This document shows positions 38,301-47,200 of a DNA stretch of 64,000 nt, piece by piece. The notes under the pieces are model-generated. The model did no database searches and was not told the DNA's origin. It worked only from the letters and a program-made list of their open reading frames with translations. Origin of the DNA: Otis tarda (taxonomy: Eukaryota > Chordata > Aves > Otidiformes > Otididae); contig CM048575.1 in NCBI GenBank assembly GCA_026413225.1, positions 8,400,501 to 8,464,500 on the forward strand, written 5' to 3'. The position numbers were made by a program, and so were the translations under genes. Numbering within the stretch: the stretch's first letter is position 1; each line of letters starts with the position of its first letter.

Positions 38301-41300
38301 GTTTGGTTTTGTGTCATCTCTCTTTTCCCCTCCCCTGCCTCGTTCCCTCTGCGCTCTGTTCACAGCAGCAGCCACGGGGAACTTGCTGGATTTAGAAGAT
38401 CCTGCCAAATCGCCCCTGACCGTCAGCGCGAACTCCCCACACTTGGATAACAGCATGTTTGGGCCCAGCTCCTCTGTAAATAACAACGTGGTGTGGGTAA
38501 GTGTGCGCCCGGGACACCGCAGCGTCTGCTGAGCTTTGGGTGGGGAGCAATGCCACCTCCATTTCATGTGCTCCAGGTCCCATCACGGGGCTTTTTCTTG
38601 GGTGAGCCCCCCCGGGAGCTCTGGGGCAGCTGAGCCATTCGCGCAGGGCTTCAGAGGTGCCCGAGCGAGCGGGGTTTCGATGTCCTTCTCAAAATGATCG
38701 ATTAGTGTTCCAGTCTCTGCTGCCCTTTTTAGGCTCTGTAAATAAATGAACGAGATTGCGAGGCACTCTGAGAAATGCTGCTGTCAGATAATTGAATATT
38801 ACTTATTCTTGAGCAGCAGTTCTCAGTGGTTTGTCACTTAATTGAGAGACCACCTAACTGCTCCGTTCAGGGGAAAAATCATTATGTTGATGGCTTTTGT
38901 TTACTGTTCACTAAAGCCAGGTTATATTTATGTTCATTATTACTCTTATTTTTCCCTCCTTCTTGTTTGTGGCTGTATCTGGCTTGTGTGAGCATGGATA
39001 GCTTCTCCAAAATGTCCTCAGTCATCTGGCTTAATTGTTTCATGGACCACTAATAGAAAAGTAACGACCACATGTCTGGGTGTGCAGCCGTCGGGGAGCC
39101 TCCTCCATGCCCAAGTGTTCCATCACCAACCAGGCTGGGGCTGATCTTTGAAGCCCCACTTGGCCTGGGACCTCGTCCCCGCCCCGTGCTCTCTCTGGAA
39201 ACACGCCATCTGCTAAATTTTGGAGAATTGAATGATAAAGGCCTTTGCCTGGAGCCTGTTTCTTGAGTCTGCTAGATCTGAGCCTGCGGCTTTTCAGGTT
39301 AAACTTGGAGATCAACTCTAAGTCATATCAAATCCTGGAGGCTTATCAACAGTCTCCAATTCCTCCCTTCTTCCAGAGTTTTCATACTTTACATATTACA
39401 TTAAGTCTGTAAGCGTATTGCAAGATTTTGGGAATAGTCAAGTCTGCCCATAGCAAAGCCCTCGTGCAGAGCCCATCTTGCTGCATGGGAAACCTTTCTC
39501 CCCTAGGCAGCTCAGATGCTTTCCCTGGGAAACCTTAGGAGCAGATCAGAGATAAAGGATCCCACAGCTGCTTCCAGGTAGGGCAGGTTCCCCCTGTGCT
39601 GCTCCAGAGCTGCGTTCCTTGTTCCTGATGCAGAAAAGCCCCGAGGGGATGCCTGGAGCATCTTGTCGAGCTCTGTCTGGTCCCCCCTCTTAGCAGGAAC
39701 CCACAGCGTGTGCCGGTCTGGTGGCAGGAGCTGGAAGAGCCGAGGGCTGTGGTTAACCCCAAGGGAGATGTAGTCCAGCTGATGGGCCGGATCCCGCCCA
39801 TGCTGGCAGCAGGGCATAGTTTGGACATGGTGGGAAAGGGCCGAGCCCCTGCCCCATCCCTGGGCTGCGAGGGGAGCATGGCATCCCCAACCTGAGCCCT
39901 GGAGTCTGCTCTCAGGAAGCCTGGACCACCCAGAGTGATGCCTCTTACCCTGGGGCTGGTGCAGAGACTGAGATAAAACCTGCCCAAGGAGGCAGGTTGC
40001 AGAGAGGAGTGTGGCTTTAGGCACTCAGAAGTCCATAGAGAGATATATATATTTGTCTGCCATGCTCAAGAGCGGAGCTGGATCTCTAAATACACTTCTG
40101 TGCATTCTTTTAGCAACTACTTCTCTCTCTTTTTATCTCTTTAACAAAGGAAATGGATGATGGTCTCGACGAGGCATTTTCAAGGTAATTCTAATAACTT
40201 CCTTTACAAATTCACGCCACCAGCGTGACCAGCCCGGGAGACTTGACTAGTGACTGGCTTTTAATAATGCTTCTAATCTAATCAGCTGCCGCGATCTGAC
40301 CTAGGCAGCTGCCCCATCAGTGCCTCAGCTGTTAATTGCAAGATAGGCTTTGAGGCTGGCTGATAAGCCAAATATTTTGACAACCTTTTAAGGATGGAGC
40401 GAGGCTGTATGTGATAGGGAATTTAATTCCCCAAGCAGTTGGCGTGTCCGCTCCTGCTTGCCAGTGCGGTTTGAGGCTGCCTGTTTCCAGCTGTCCTGCC
40501 AGTTGCGGCGATGCTGGTCCCAGCTTCTGGCACAGGGGATGTTACCCTTCCTTGCCCCTCCTTGAGGTTTGGACTAACCCTGGGACCTCGTTCCCGTCTG
40601 TCCCCAAACTGACAGCAACTCCTGAGGGCAGCCTCCCTGCTCCACTGGTCCCTGTTGTGGCGCAGTTGCATTAGGGTGACTCTGATGCACCAGTTTTGAG
40701 TTCGTCCACCCGAGCACATTCGGAGTTCGTGGCCATAACTTCATGTGGCTTAGTTCCCCTTCCAATCCAAATTAAGAGTTTCCCCACACGCGCACGCCGA
40801 GCAATCCAGCAGTGTTAAACAAATCCATTTCCTTCCAGGTGAGTTTTCCTGTCTCTCCTTGTGTGGGCAGAGCCCTGCGGGGTGACGGGGATGCTTTAGT
40901 GTACGCAGGTCCAGATCGGTGTGCGAAGCCGCCCTGGCAGCGCGAGCTGCAGAGGCCTCAGTTTGGGCAAAAAGCTGCCTTGGGTGCAGATGCTACAGGC
41001 AGCAGAGAGCAGGCAGGCCTCCTCCTCCGGCCGGGAGGTGCTGAAAGAGGGAGTTGGGCAGTAGCAGGGCTGAGCCCAGCGCTGTCACCTCCCCGAGAGC
41101 TGCTCGCCTCCACCGGAGTTTGCAGCAGTGCAAAAACTGCACGCTCAGCCCTAAGGAAACAGACCTTCGTGTCTTGTTTGGCTCTCAGGAATGATTTACA
41201 GCTTCCTCTTCCACGGTAGCCCTGCCCCAAGTTGTGTTTGATAAAGGGGCTGCTTGAATTTATGTCTTAATGTCGCCCATTTTCCTCACCTCTGTTCCTT

Positions 41301-42365
41301 GCCCTGCTTAATTAAGCAGATGTTGTTGGTTGTGGTCTTTTGTTTTGCATTGCTGGATGCCGAGCTGTTGCATCACCCTTGGCCTTCTGGTGACTCAGTC
41401 TTTGGACTGCTCATCCACTGAGGCGGATGCTTCTGAAAGCGTTCCTGCCACAGCATCATCGCCGGACATTTTTCTTCTTTATTAAAAAACACGTGTGTGG
41501 CTAGTTTAATCTGAGGCTTACTCAACACCATGCCTCCCCTGGATGAAACATCAAATATTTGAGTTAACCTGTGGCCCTGGGAGAGTTGATGCTGCCATGT
41601 TACATTTTCACAGAGGTATTTAATAACACAACAACAAACTGGGGCTTGTTAGGTTTTGTGAAACATCTGGGATGGGCTGAGATGAAGACCCCTTAAAGCT
41701 GATCCTGCGGGCTATTAAACATCATCCGAGTCCTGCTGGGTCTTGACCCAAAGAGTAAAATGCTTGGGCCAGGGAGTGCGGCAGGCAGCGAGCCACGGCA
41801 CACGCTGCGTGTCCAGACACACCGCCGTGAAAACCGAGTCATTGCGATGAGGCTGCTCCTTTGGTCAGTGGAGCCTTTACTCTGAGATAAGATCCCAGCT
41901 AAGGATGCACCCGCCAGCAATAGCTCAGGGGAGGAAAACAGCACCGTTTGCCAGACCATTAATATACAGGATGTCCAGACTGCAAATTCCCTGGATGCCT
42001 GTAGGGGAAATGTTAGGATAACCGGCAGCAAAGCTGCAACAAACTTGAGCGAGCCGCAACTGTTATGCGCCAGCTCTCCCTTTACTGAATTATTTCATTC
42101 TGTTGGAGGATTTTTAAATGTGGAACTGCAGCTAGGGTTCAGCATTACGGATGCATCAAGCATCCAGGCTATAAACTGCACGGATTTGTGTTCTTACTTT
42201 CTGTTTTTCTCCCCTCTTAGACTGGCTCAGTCAAGAACAAACCCTCATGTCCTCGACACGGGACTGACGACTCAAGATATCCAGAGTGCAGAAATGCTCT
42301 CACCTGTAGACTGGAACAAAATAGATTCCAACACAGGCGAGAAAGATGATCTGTTCATGTTTTGA
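26257..42365 (+). CDS. LDLRAP1: Low-density lipoprotein receptor adapter protein 1 (ARH), nine coding exons
   Basis: Joining exons at 26257-26341, 28919-29061, 30611-30723, 33455-33569, 36429-36501, 36947-37030, 38366-38496, 40150-40184 and 42221-42365 gives an unbroken 924-nt frame of 307 residues (human: 308, from memory). The protein is an endocytic adaptor. A PTB domain (about residues 41-180) binds FxNPxY signals in LDLR-family tails and phosphoinositides. A clathrin box LLDLE follows at 211-215. An AP-2 beta2-appendage motif (D255, E256, F258, L261, R265) lies near the C-terminus, which ends DDLFMF. It acts at clathrin-coated pits, and human loss causes autosomal recessive hypercholesterolaemia. 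Every junction has GT-AG ends and compatible phase. The start MDALKSAGRALLRSPS matches the human N-terminus, and Trp22 is conserved. The linker encoded by exons 6-7 is the most divergent part. Confidence 0.97.
26342..28918 (+). other. LDLRAP1: LDLRAP1 intron 1
   Basis: 2577 bases, phase 1. The first ~320 bases (about 26345-26668) are a long C/T-dominated tract on the transcribed plus strand. The CpG island continues to about 27200, followed by GC-rich sequence without recognisable elements. No alternative coding exon is supported. Confidence 0.85.
28919..29061 (+). CDS. LDLRAP1: LDLRAP1 coding exon 2
   Basis: 143 nt, residues 29-76. It begins the PTB domain with LPENWTDTRETLLEGMLFSL followed by KYMGMTLVEQPKGEELSAAA, nearly identical to human as remembered. 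The acceptor is CTCTCTAG|AG and the donor ACC|GTGAGT. Confidence 0.96.
30611..30723 (+). CDS. LDLRAP1: LDLRAP1 coding exon 3
   Basis: 113 nt, residues 77-113 plus two bases of Arg114. Continues the PTB fold: AKASGKKLQKVTLKVSPRG, then a slightly divergent loop (NDSGTNELIENISIY). The acceptor follows a long pyrimidine tract ending CCAAAG; the donor is CAG|GTGGGT. Confidence 0.96.
30724..33454 (+). other. LDLRAP1: LDLRAP1 intron 3
   Basis: 2731 bases of moderately GC-rich sequence. I see no recognisable repeat, exon or RNA gene in it. It ends with a good pyrimidine tract and TTTCAG. Confidence 0.8.
33455..33569 (+). CDS. LDLRAP1: LDLRAP1 coding exon 4
   Basis: 115 nt, residues 114-152. Encodes ISYCTADKIHDKVFAYIAQN followed by QLNENLECHAFLCTKRKM, the central PTB strands. 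The acceptor is TTTCAG|G. The donor ATG|GTCAGT has C at intron position +3 and T at exon position -2, so it is weaker than the other donors. The downstream exon joins in frame as MAQAVTLTVAQAF, which confirms it. Confidence 0.95.
33570..36428 (+). other. LDLRAP1: LDLRAP1 intron 4, with AT-rich candidate regulatory patch
   Basis: 2859 bases, phase 0. Most is GC-rich and featureless. At about 35040-35240 the base composition switches to AT-rich sequence with TTAATTACC, ACAGCTGT (E-box) and CTTAATTGG motifs, which stands out from its surroundings and may be an intronic regulatory element. A T-run lies at about 35575-35588. Confidence 0.75.
36429..36501 (+). CDS. LDLRAP1: LDLRAP1 coding exon 5
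   Basis: 73 nt, residues 153-176 plus one base of Glu177. Encodes AQAVTLTVAQAFKIAFEFWQ and AAKE, the C-terminal alpha-helix that packs against the PTB peptide-binding groove. The acceptor is TTTCCAG|G and the donor GAAG|GTGAGT. Confidence 0.96.
36947..37030 (+). CDS. LDLRAP1: LDLRAP1 coding exon 6
   Basis: 84 nt, residues 177-204 plus one base of codon 205. It opens with EKEKRERSILEGEG (human EEKEKRDKASQEGG) and continues into a Ser/Pro-rich, probably disordered linker (MSSPSSDTPACSDA). The acceptor is TTTGCAG|AG and the donor GCAT|GTAAGT. This is the least conserved exon, so its identity rests mainly on frame continuity and the EKEKR start. Confidence 0.92.
37031..38365 (+). other. LDLRAP1: LDLRAP1 intron 6
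   Basis: 1335 bases with no recognisable repeat or exon. An AATAAA lies at about 37468 (GTGAAAATAAAGCAATG). If used, it would truncate the transcript inside the gene, but there is no supporting U/GU-rich element and I regard it as cryptic. Confidence 0.7.
38366..38496 (+). CDS. LDLRAP1: LDLRAP1 coding exon 7 with clathrin box
   Basis: 131 nt if the first of three tandem acceptors is used (CACAG|CAGCAGCC); residues 205-248. Encodes the type I clathrin box LLDLE at 211-215 in GNLLDLEDPAKSPLTVSAN, then a variable Ser/Asn linker ending NNNVVW. The donor is TGG|GTAAGT. Use of the second or third AG (start 38369 or 38372) would delete one or two residues without shifting frame. Confidence 0.95.
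38497..40149 (+). other. LDLRAP1: LDLRAP1 intron 7
   Basis: 1653 bases. An AT-rich block at about 38690-38960 contains TGATCGATTA and CAGATAATTGAATATTAC motifs and differs in composition from its GC-rich surroundings. No exon or repeat was recognised. Confidence 0.7.
40150..40184 (+). CDS. LDLRAP1: LDLRAP1 coding exon 8 (35 nt)
   Basis: Very short exon encoding EMDDGLDEAFS plus two bases of Arg260. It carries the acidic and Phe part of the AP-2 beta2-appendage-binding helix. The acceptor is TTTAACAAAG|G after a CT-rich tract; the donor is AAG|GTAATT. The length is not a multiple of three, so skipping would shift the frame. Confidence 0.94.
42221..42365 (+). CDS. LDLRAP1: LDLRAP1 coding exon 9 and stop
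   Basis: 145 nt, residues 260-307 and TGA at 42363-42365. It completes the AP-2 motif (RLAQSR) and continues TNPHVLDTGLTTQDIQSAEM, LSPVDWNKIDSN and an acidic end KDDLFMF. The acceptor is CCCTCTTAG|A after a strong pyrimidine tract. Confidence 0.97.
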
Positions 42366-43708
42366 GGTCAAATGCATCTAAGAGCTGACGAGAATAACCA
42401 CTAAAAGTCGGTGGACTGAATCATGCTGTTCCGGGTGCTGTATGCAAGGGACTCTTCTGAGGGCTCTTCACTGAGTCAGATGATGTTACAGCACAGTTTA
42501 GACCAAAGCTTTAGAAATCTGATGCAGATTTTTGTACCTTCCTTTTATCTAAACCACAAGATGCTCTTGAACATATTTATTCATAGCCGTTACAGTTTAC
42601 ATATATTATTGGAAGGTGTCTAGAGCATCTACAGTATTAGGTGGCAATATACCATGGAAGAACCTTCAGCAGTGCCTGTTCCTCTCTGAAAAAAAAGACT
42701 ATGCAACACCAAAGTCTCTCTGTATATACTTTTCTAGACAAAGGTCTGCAGATGCAATTGCAAGCACAACTGTTACTAATCCACTGTTTCTTGAACAAGA
42801 CATCACCTGCCTAGGCGGAGGGGAGATTTGCAGCAGCTGCTAACAGTGTTAAAATCAAAGAGGTAGCAGAGATCTTGCTTTTGTTGTGAATGTCTGCGAT
42901 GCTCTCACAGTTGTCAACCACCCCTGCGGGTTCTGGCTGTTTCTTTGCCAGCTTCTTACGGGAATTGACACTTTTTTACCCAAAGACTCTATAAGTTTTG
43001 CACTTTAAAACTTGAACTGAAAGCAATGGTCCGAATTGTCAAGGTAAGCAGTGCCTGTAACTTCTCTTCAGAAGCTATTTATCCCAAAAAAACCAACCCG
43101 GCAATGCTGCAGGTCTGTTTCAAAACTGACTACTCACGTGCACCGTTTCTGACACGACTCGAAATACTAATGCTCCTGTTGGCTCTAAAAACAAAACCAC
43201 TGAGGAGTAACAATTTTTTTTTGTTGTTAAAATGTGTTAAAAGTTGCATTTTGGGCGAGCCCAGTAGCGCAATAGATCTGTGTTCTTAGCTCTGCTAAGT
43301 GGATTTGGCTGGGCATGCCTTTGGTCTCAACACCATTTGGTTGGTGCTCACTCAGCAGACTCAGATGGAATTTGATTAGGCAAGGCCAATACCTGGATGT
43401 TCAGTTAGCAAGAGGTGGCTCTTCCAGCGGCACTCCGATCCTCTTCCCCTCGTCAGCCGTGTCTCGCATGAGGCTTGGGAAGCTGTCTTCATCTGCTCTG
43501 GAACTGGAAATAAGTAATGGAGGTATAAAGCTTATGCTAATTAAAAGATTAAGTTTAATGATCCTAAATAGTCGCACTGACAGTTTGCAGTGTTTGTGGC
43601 CTTATGTGAAGTATACTAATCTGTTTTATAGATTTGTAACTTGGTTTTGAAACACTAATTCATTCCCCAGATAGCTCTTTATAACTCTCTTAAAACTGCT
43701 TGCAGAAA

Positions 43709-43714
43709 AATAAA
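43709..43714 (+). terminator. LDLRAP1: Possible proximal poly(A) signal
   Basis: AATAAA within GCAGAAAAATAAAAGAAAAA. The downstream sequence is only modestly T/GT-rich (CTCTTTGTCAGCTGT), so this site looks weaker than the distal one. Confidence 0.4.
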
Positions 43715-44267
43715 AGAAAAACCTCTTTGTCAGCTGTAAGAATTTATTAGGAAACAGCTGAGTGACTCTAACTTAGATTTGATTTTTTTTTTTCCCCCCG
43801 AAGTGGTGTTGTGATAAGGTGTCGAGGACTTGTGAAGCTGACTCATCATGTCTCTTAATAAAATGTGTGCTCTGTTTATCCTGCAAAACTGTGTTTAAAG
43901 CAATTTTACATCTTGAAACTACTGTGCCCATGACTTATTTGATCTTATGCATAGCATCAGTGTCACAATTGAAGGAATTATTCAAAGTTTGTCCATGCTA
44001 CAGAGGCACACGGTAGAGATATGAACTTACTGCATCAGCAACACAAGTGCGCAGAAGTGTTTGTAGCAAGCGCCTTCTCCTGACCCTAGGGAGTGGTGAT
44101 CTTCCTAGGAAAGAGCTTGGGCTGCAGGAATGGACTGTGAGGATTTCTCTGTATGTTGATCTTTCTCCTTTTCTAGAGACCCTAGGAGCATATACTGAAA
44201 TGCACAATATATGTGTGTATATAGTTTTTTAAGAAAACCTGCTGTAAAGAATATCTGTACTGAGGAA

Positions 44268-44273
44268 AATAAA
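44268..44273 (+). terminator. LDLRAP1: Distal LDLRAP1 poly(A) signal
   Basis: AATAAA, preceded by two TGTA motifs (44243 and 44256) that match the CFIm binding motif. It is followed 15-40 bases later by a T/GT-rich element (CATTTTTTGGAGTGTCTGTG). This arrangement is typical of a strong cleavage site, expected at about 44285-44295. Confidence 0.8.
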
Positions 44274-47200
44274 ACTTCTACCATTTTTTGGAGTGTCTGT
44301 GCTGGGTGACTTTATTTTACCATGGTCCTTTTAACATGGATTTGTATTTCTAACTGGTTGAGTTTGCTCTTCCCTTGATGCATAGCAGTAAGCGATCAGA
44401 AACATCCGCAGGAGGTTTGTGTCTGTCAGAAGAGTTTCCAGGGCCATCCAGGTGGGAAGACGGCTGCAGGTAGACACCAGCCCGCCGTGCTGCCTCCAGG
44501 AAATGCTTCTGGGACTGGGTGTGGCCACGCAGGATGCACAGAGGGATGCGCAAGGGCCGCCTTGGAGGTGACTGTGACTGGGTAAATCCGTCCCTGCCGG
44601 AGCCCCCGCATCACTGGATCGGCCTCCAGGTAAGGGTGTTACAACGGATGAGAAGAGGGAGGTTGGTGCTTTGGGCTCCTCTATGGGTAAATGTGATGCT
44701 GATAGTATCAAAACCCAAAATCACTTAACTGATAAGAGTTTCTGTGTTGCCATACAAAGTGCTTCTCCCTTGGGGGGAGTTTAATTTGTGGAGCTGCCTT
44801 TTAAAAACAGCCCAGAGATCCCAGCGCTGCCCTGTGTCCTCGTTCTCCCCCTGCAATCCTGGCCTTTGCTGGCTGTGAGCTTGGAGCGAGCGGGCTCCCG
44901 CAGCTACCAGCTAACCTCGCTGCCAACACCAGTCCGGGAAGCAGAGGGAGATGTTCATGTGGGGATGCTGACAAACAGATTTAACCTGCGAGTAGCACCG
45001 CGCTCCCTTTGGGGCATCAGAGCTGGGCTGCAGGGAGAGCAAAGGGACTTTGCTCTCTTCCTGCAGTGTTAAACTAACAAAACAAATTCAATAGAAGTTT
45101 TTCTGTTTAAGGTGTCTATTCCAGTGGAGGAGGCATCTCAGATTATAAGTACAGAGTACCAGCAGTCTGCGCCTTCATGCATAACTGATGGCAATGCTGA
45201 GGAACAAATTGATCTTTCCATTTCGATGTGACCTTTTTTTAAGTGCCAGTTAAGACACTTCCAGCATCCATTTCCTTCACCCATGTTGCTGGCTGCGTCT
45301 GCGTGCTTGGCAGGGCGGGAGGAAGGGGCTCACCGTGGTGACACGGGGCTGTGTCACGAAAAGGCAGCTGCCTGCTGTGAGCCGGGGGGCTGGTGGCCCT
45401 GTTGGCCCCAGACCCGCATTTCCCCGGGGGACATGGTGCGGCTTTGCTGCCCGTTTTCCTCCCTGGGAAGGGCTGGTCTGTCACCCTGTTTTGGCACGGT
45501 GTCTGTAAAGGAAACCTTCCTCTCCAAAGCATCTCCTAAAGAAACAAAACCTGCAGCTGGTGCAAACCACGTAGTTCCAGAGCTGATTTCTTTTACTGCT
45601 GATGATGTAACTCGTTAAACTCATTTGATGCACCCTCCAAAACTGCAACAACAAACCCAGCCTGCTGCTGCCAAGTTCAGGCCGGGTTTACGTGCAGACG
45701 TGAGGTTTCTAATGCAGTGCTGTTTCCTCTCTGTCCAATGAATGCTCTCGAGCGATGGTCAGTTGTGCTATGTGAGCAGAGGCCAAATCTAGCTCTAAGG
45801 TTACAAACCGGCTAACTGGGGGAAGCGCTGAGCTGGTAAGGACCACGGTGCTCAGCGCAGCTCTGAACTTCTCTCCTTGGAGCACCAGGAGAGTTTGTAA
45901 ATTCATGCAAAGCCACAGCGAGAGCTGTAGGGCTGTCGTTACCCAGATCATTCTTTTTTAAAGTACAAATAAAGAGAGCAACATTTCATCTGAACACCTG
46001 AATGCTGTATTATGTTTTTTAGAGCCAGCCCCAGGTGCCGGGAGCTATGGGCTGCTCTGCGCGGCTTTCTGTGCTCTGAAGCAAGAAGAAATAAATATCC
46101 TCATGGAGAAGGAGGAATGCATTTTGGCTGGGGATGGAGGGAGGTGTTGGCTGAGCGCTGCTCTCCTCTGCTCTTACGTGTCAGCATTGCATGACGGCCG
46201 CTTGCAACGGCAACAGCAAACTGCCAGACCCTGATGAGATTCATCCCTGTCAAAGCCGAGGGAAACTGAACCAGAAAAAATGCTGGGCAAAGGCAATGTT
46301 TGCGGAAAGCCTCATCGCGAGCCTTGCTGGGACTCAGGGCAGGGGCTTGCTCAAGAGGAGCTTGCCACGGGTCAGCAAACAGCACTGGAAGGGTATTTTG
46401 CAAGCGTGTGTCTGCCTCTGCTTTTGAACTTCTTCCAGGGTTTGCAGCACTTAATGGCAGGAGACGATATTGCAGTGGGAGGCCAGAGCAGCAATGCAGC
46501 GGTAGCAAATGGCTTTTGTCAAAGTTTCCATCGCAGGGAGCTGCAGAGCCACATGCCAACGCGGCCACCCTCCATCTGCACAAACGAGGGGCGTGGGGTT
46601 ATTCTGCCAAATTCCTTCTGTGAATGAAAATATCTCCTCCTGAATAAAGCAGCAATTTCAGTGCCAAAAAATCCATAAACTTGTCAAAAAGTTAACTTTT
46701 TTACACCCCCCTCTTCAGAGGAAACCCTGCTGACTGACTGGTCCACCTTTCCCCGAAACCTGGCACCTCGATTCATTGTGTCGATGGTGACTTGGGGTGG
46801 AAGGTACCCGTGTTGTGCCCCTGCTCTGTGGCAAAAAATAAAGTAAGTTCTGGAGCAGCTCCTCTGCGGAGACAGCACAAGCCCCTTTGGACACCCAGAA
46901 CCGAGCAAGATGCAACGTGGGTTTGGGACGACCCAGAGCCTTTCCCCATCCGCAGCACGGAGGGGACCTGGGAGCCCACATCAGCGGCCACGGGGCCAGA
47001 AGCCGATGAAATTACCCAGCGCAAATGAGACATGAGCGAGTAGGGCCTCTGCTGCCAGCCCTCGGCTCGAAAAGTCCTTTTAGCAGCGAGCCAGCATCTG
47101 ACTGTGAGCAATTTGTCAGGAGTGAGCGGATACTGCTTATGACAGAGGGAGTCTTAATATTGCATTACTTCATTTATTTAGCACCTCTCCTCTAATGCCC

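Larger units (their letters stand above)
42366..44290 (+). other. LDLRAP1: LDLRAP1 3' UTR
   Basis: About 1.9 kb of AT-richer sequence from the stop codon to the predicted cleavage site, similar in scale to the human 3' UTR. No further exon is needed. The end is inferred from the strong poly(A) signal at 44268 and the GT-rich element just after it. An internal AATAAA at 43709 could produce a shorter form. Confidence 0.75.
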
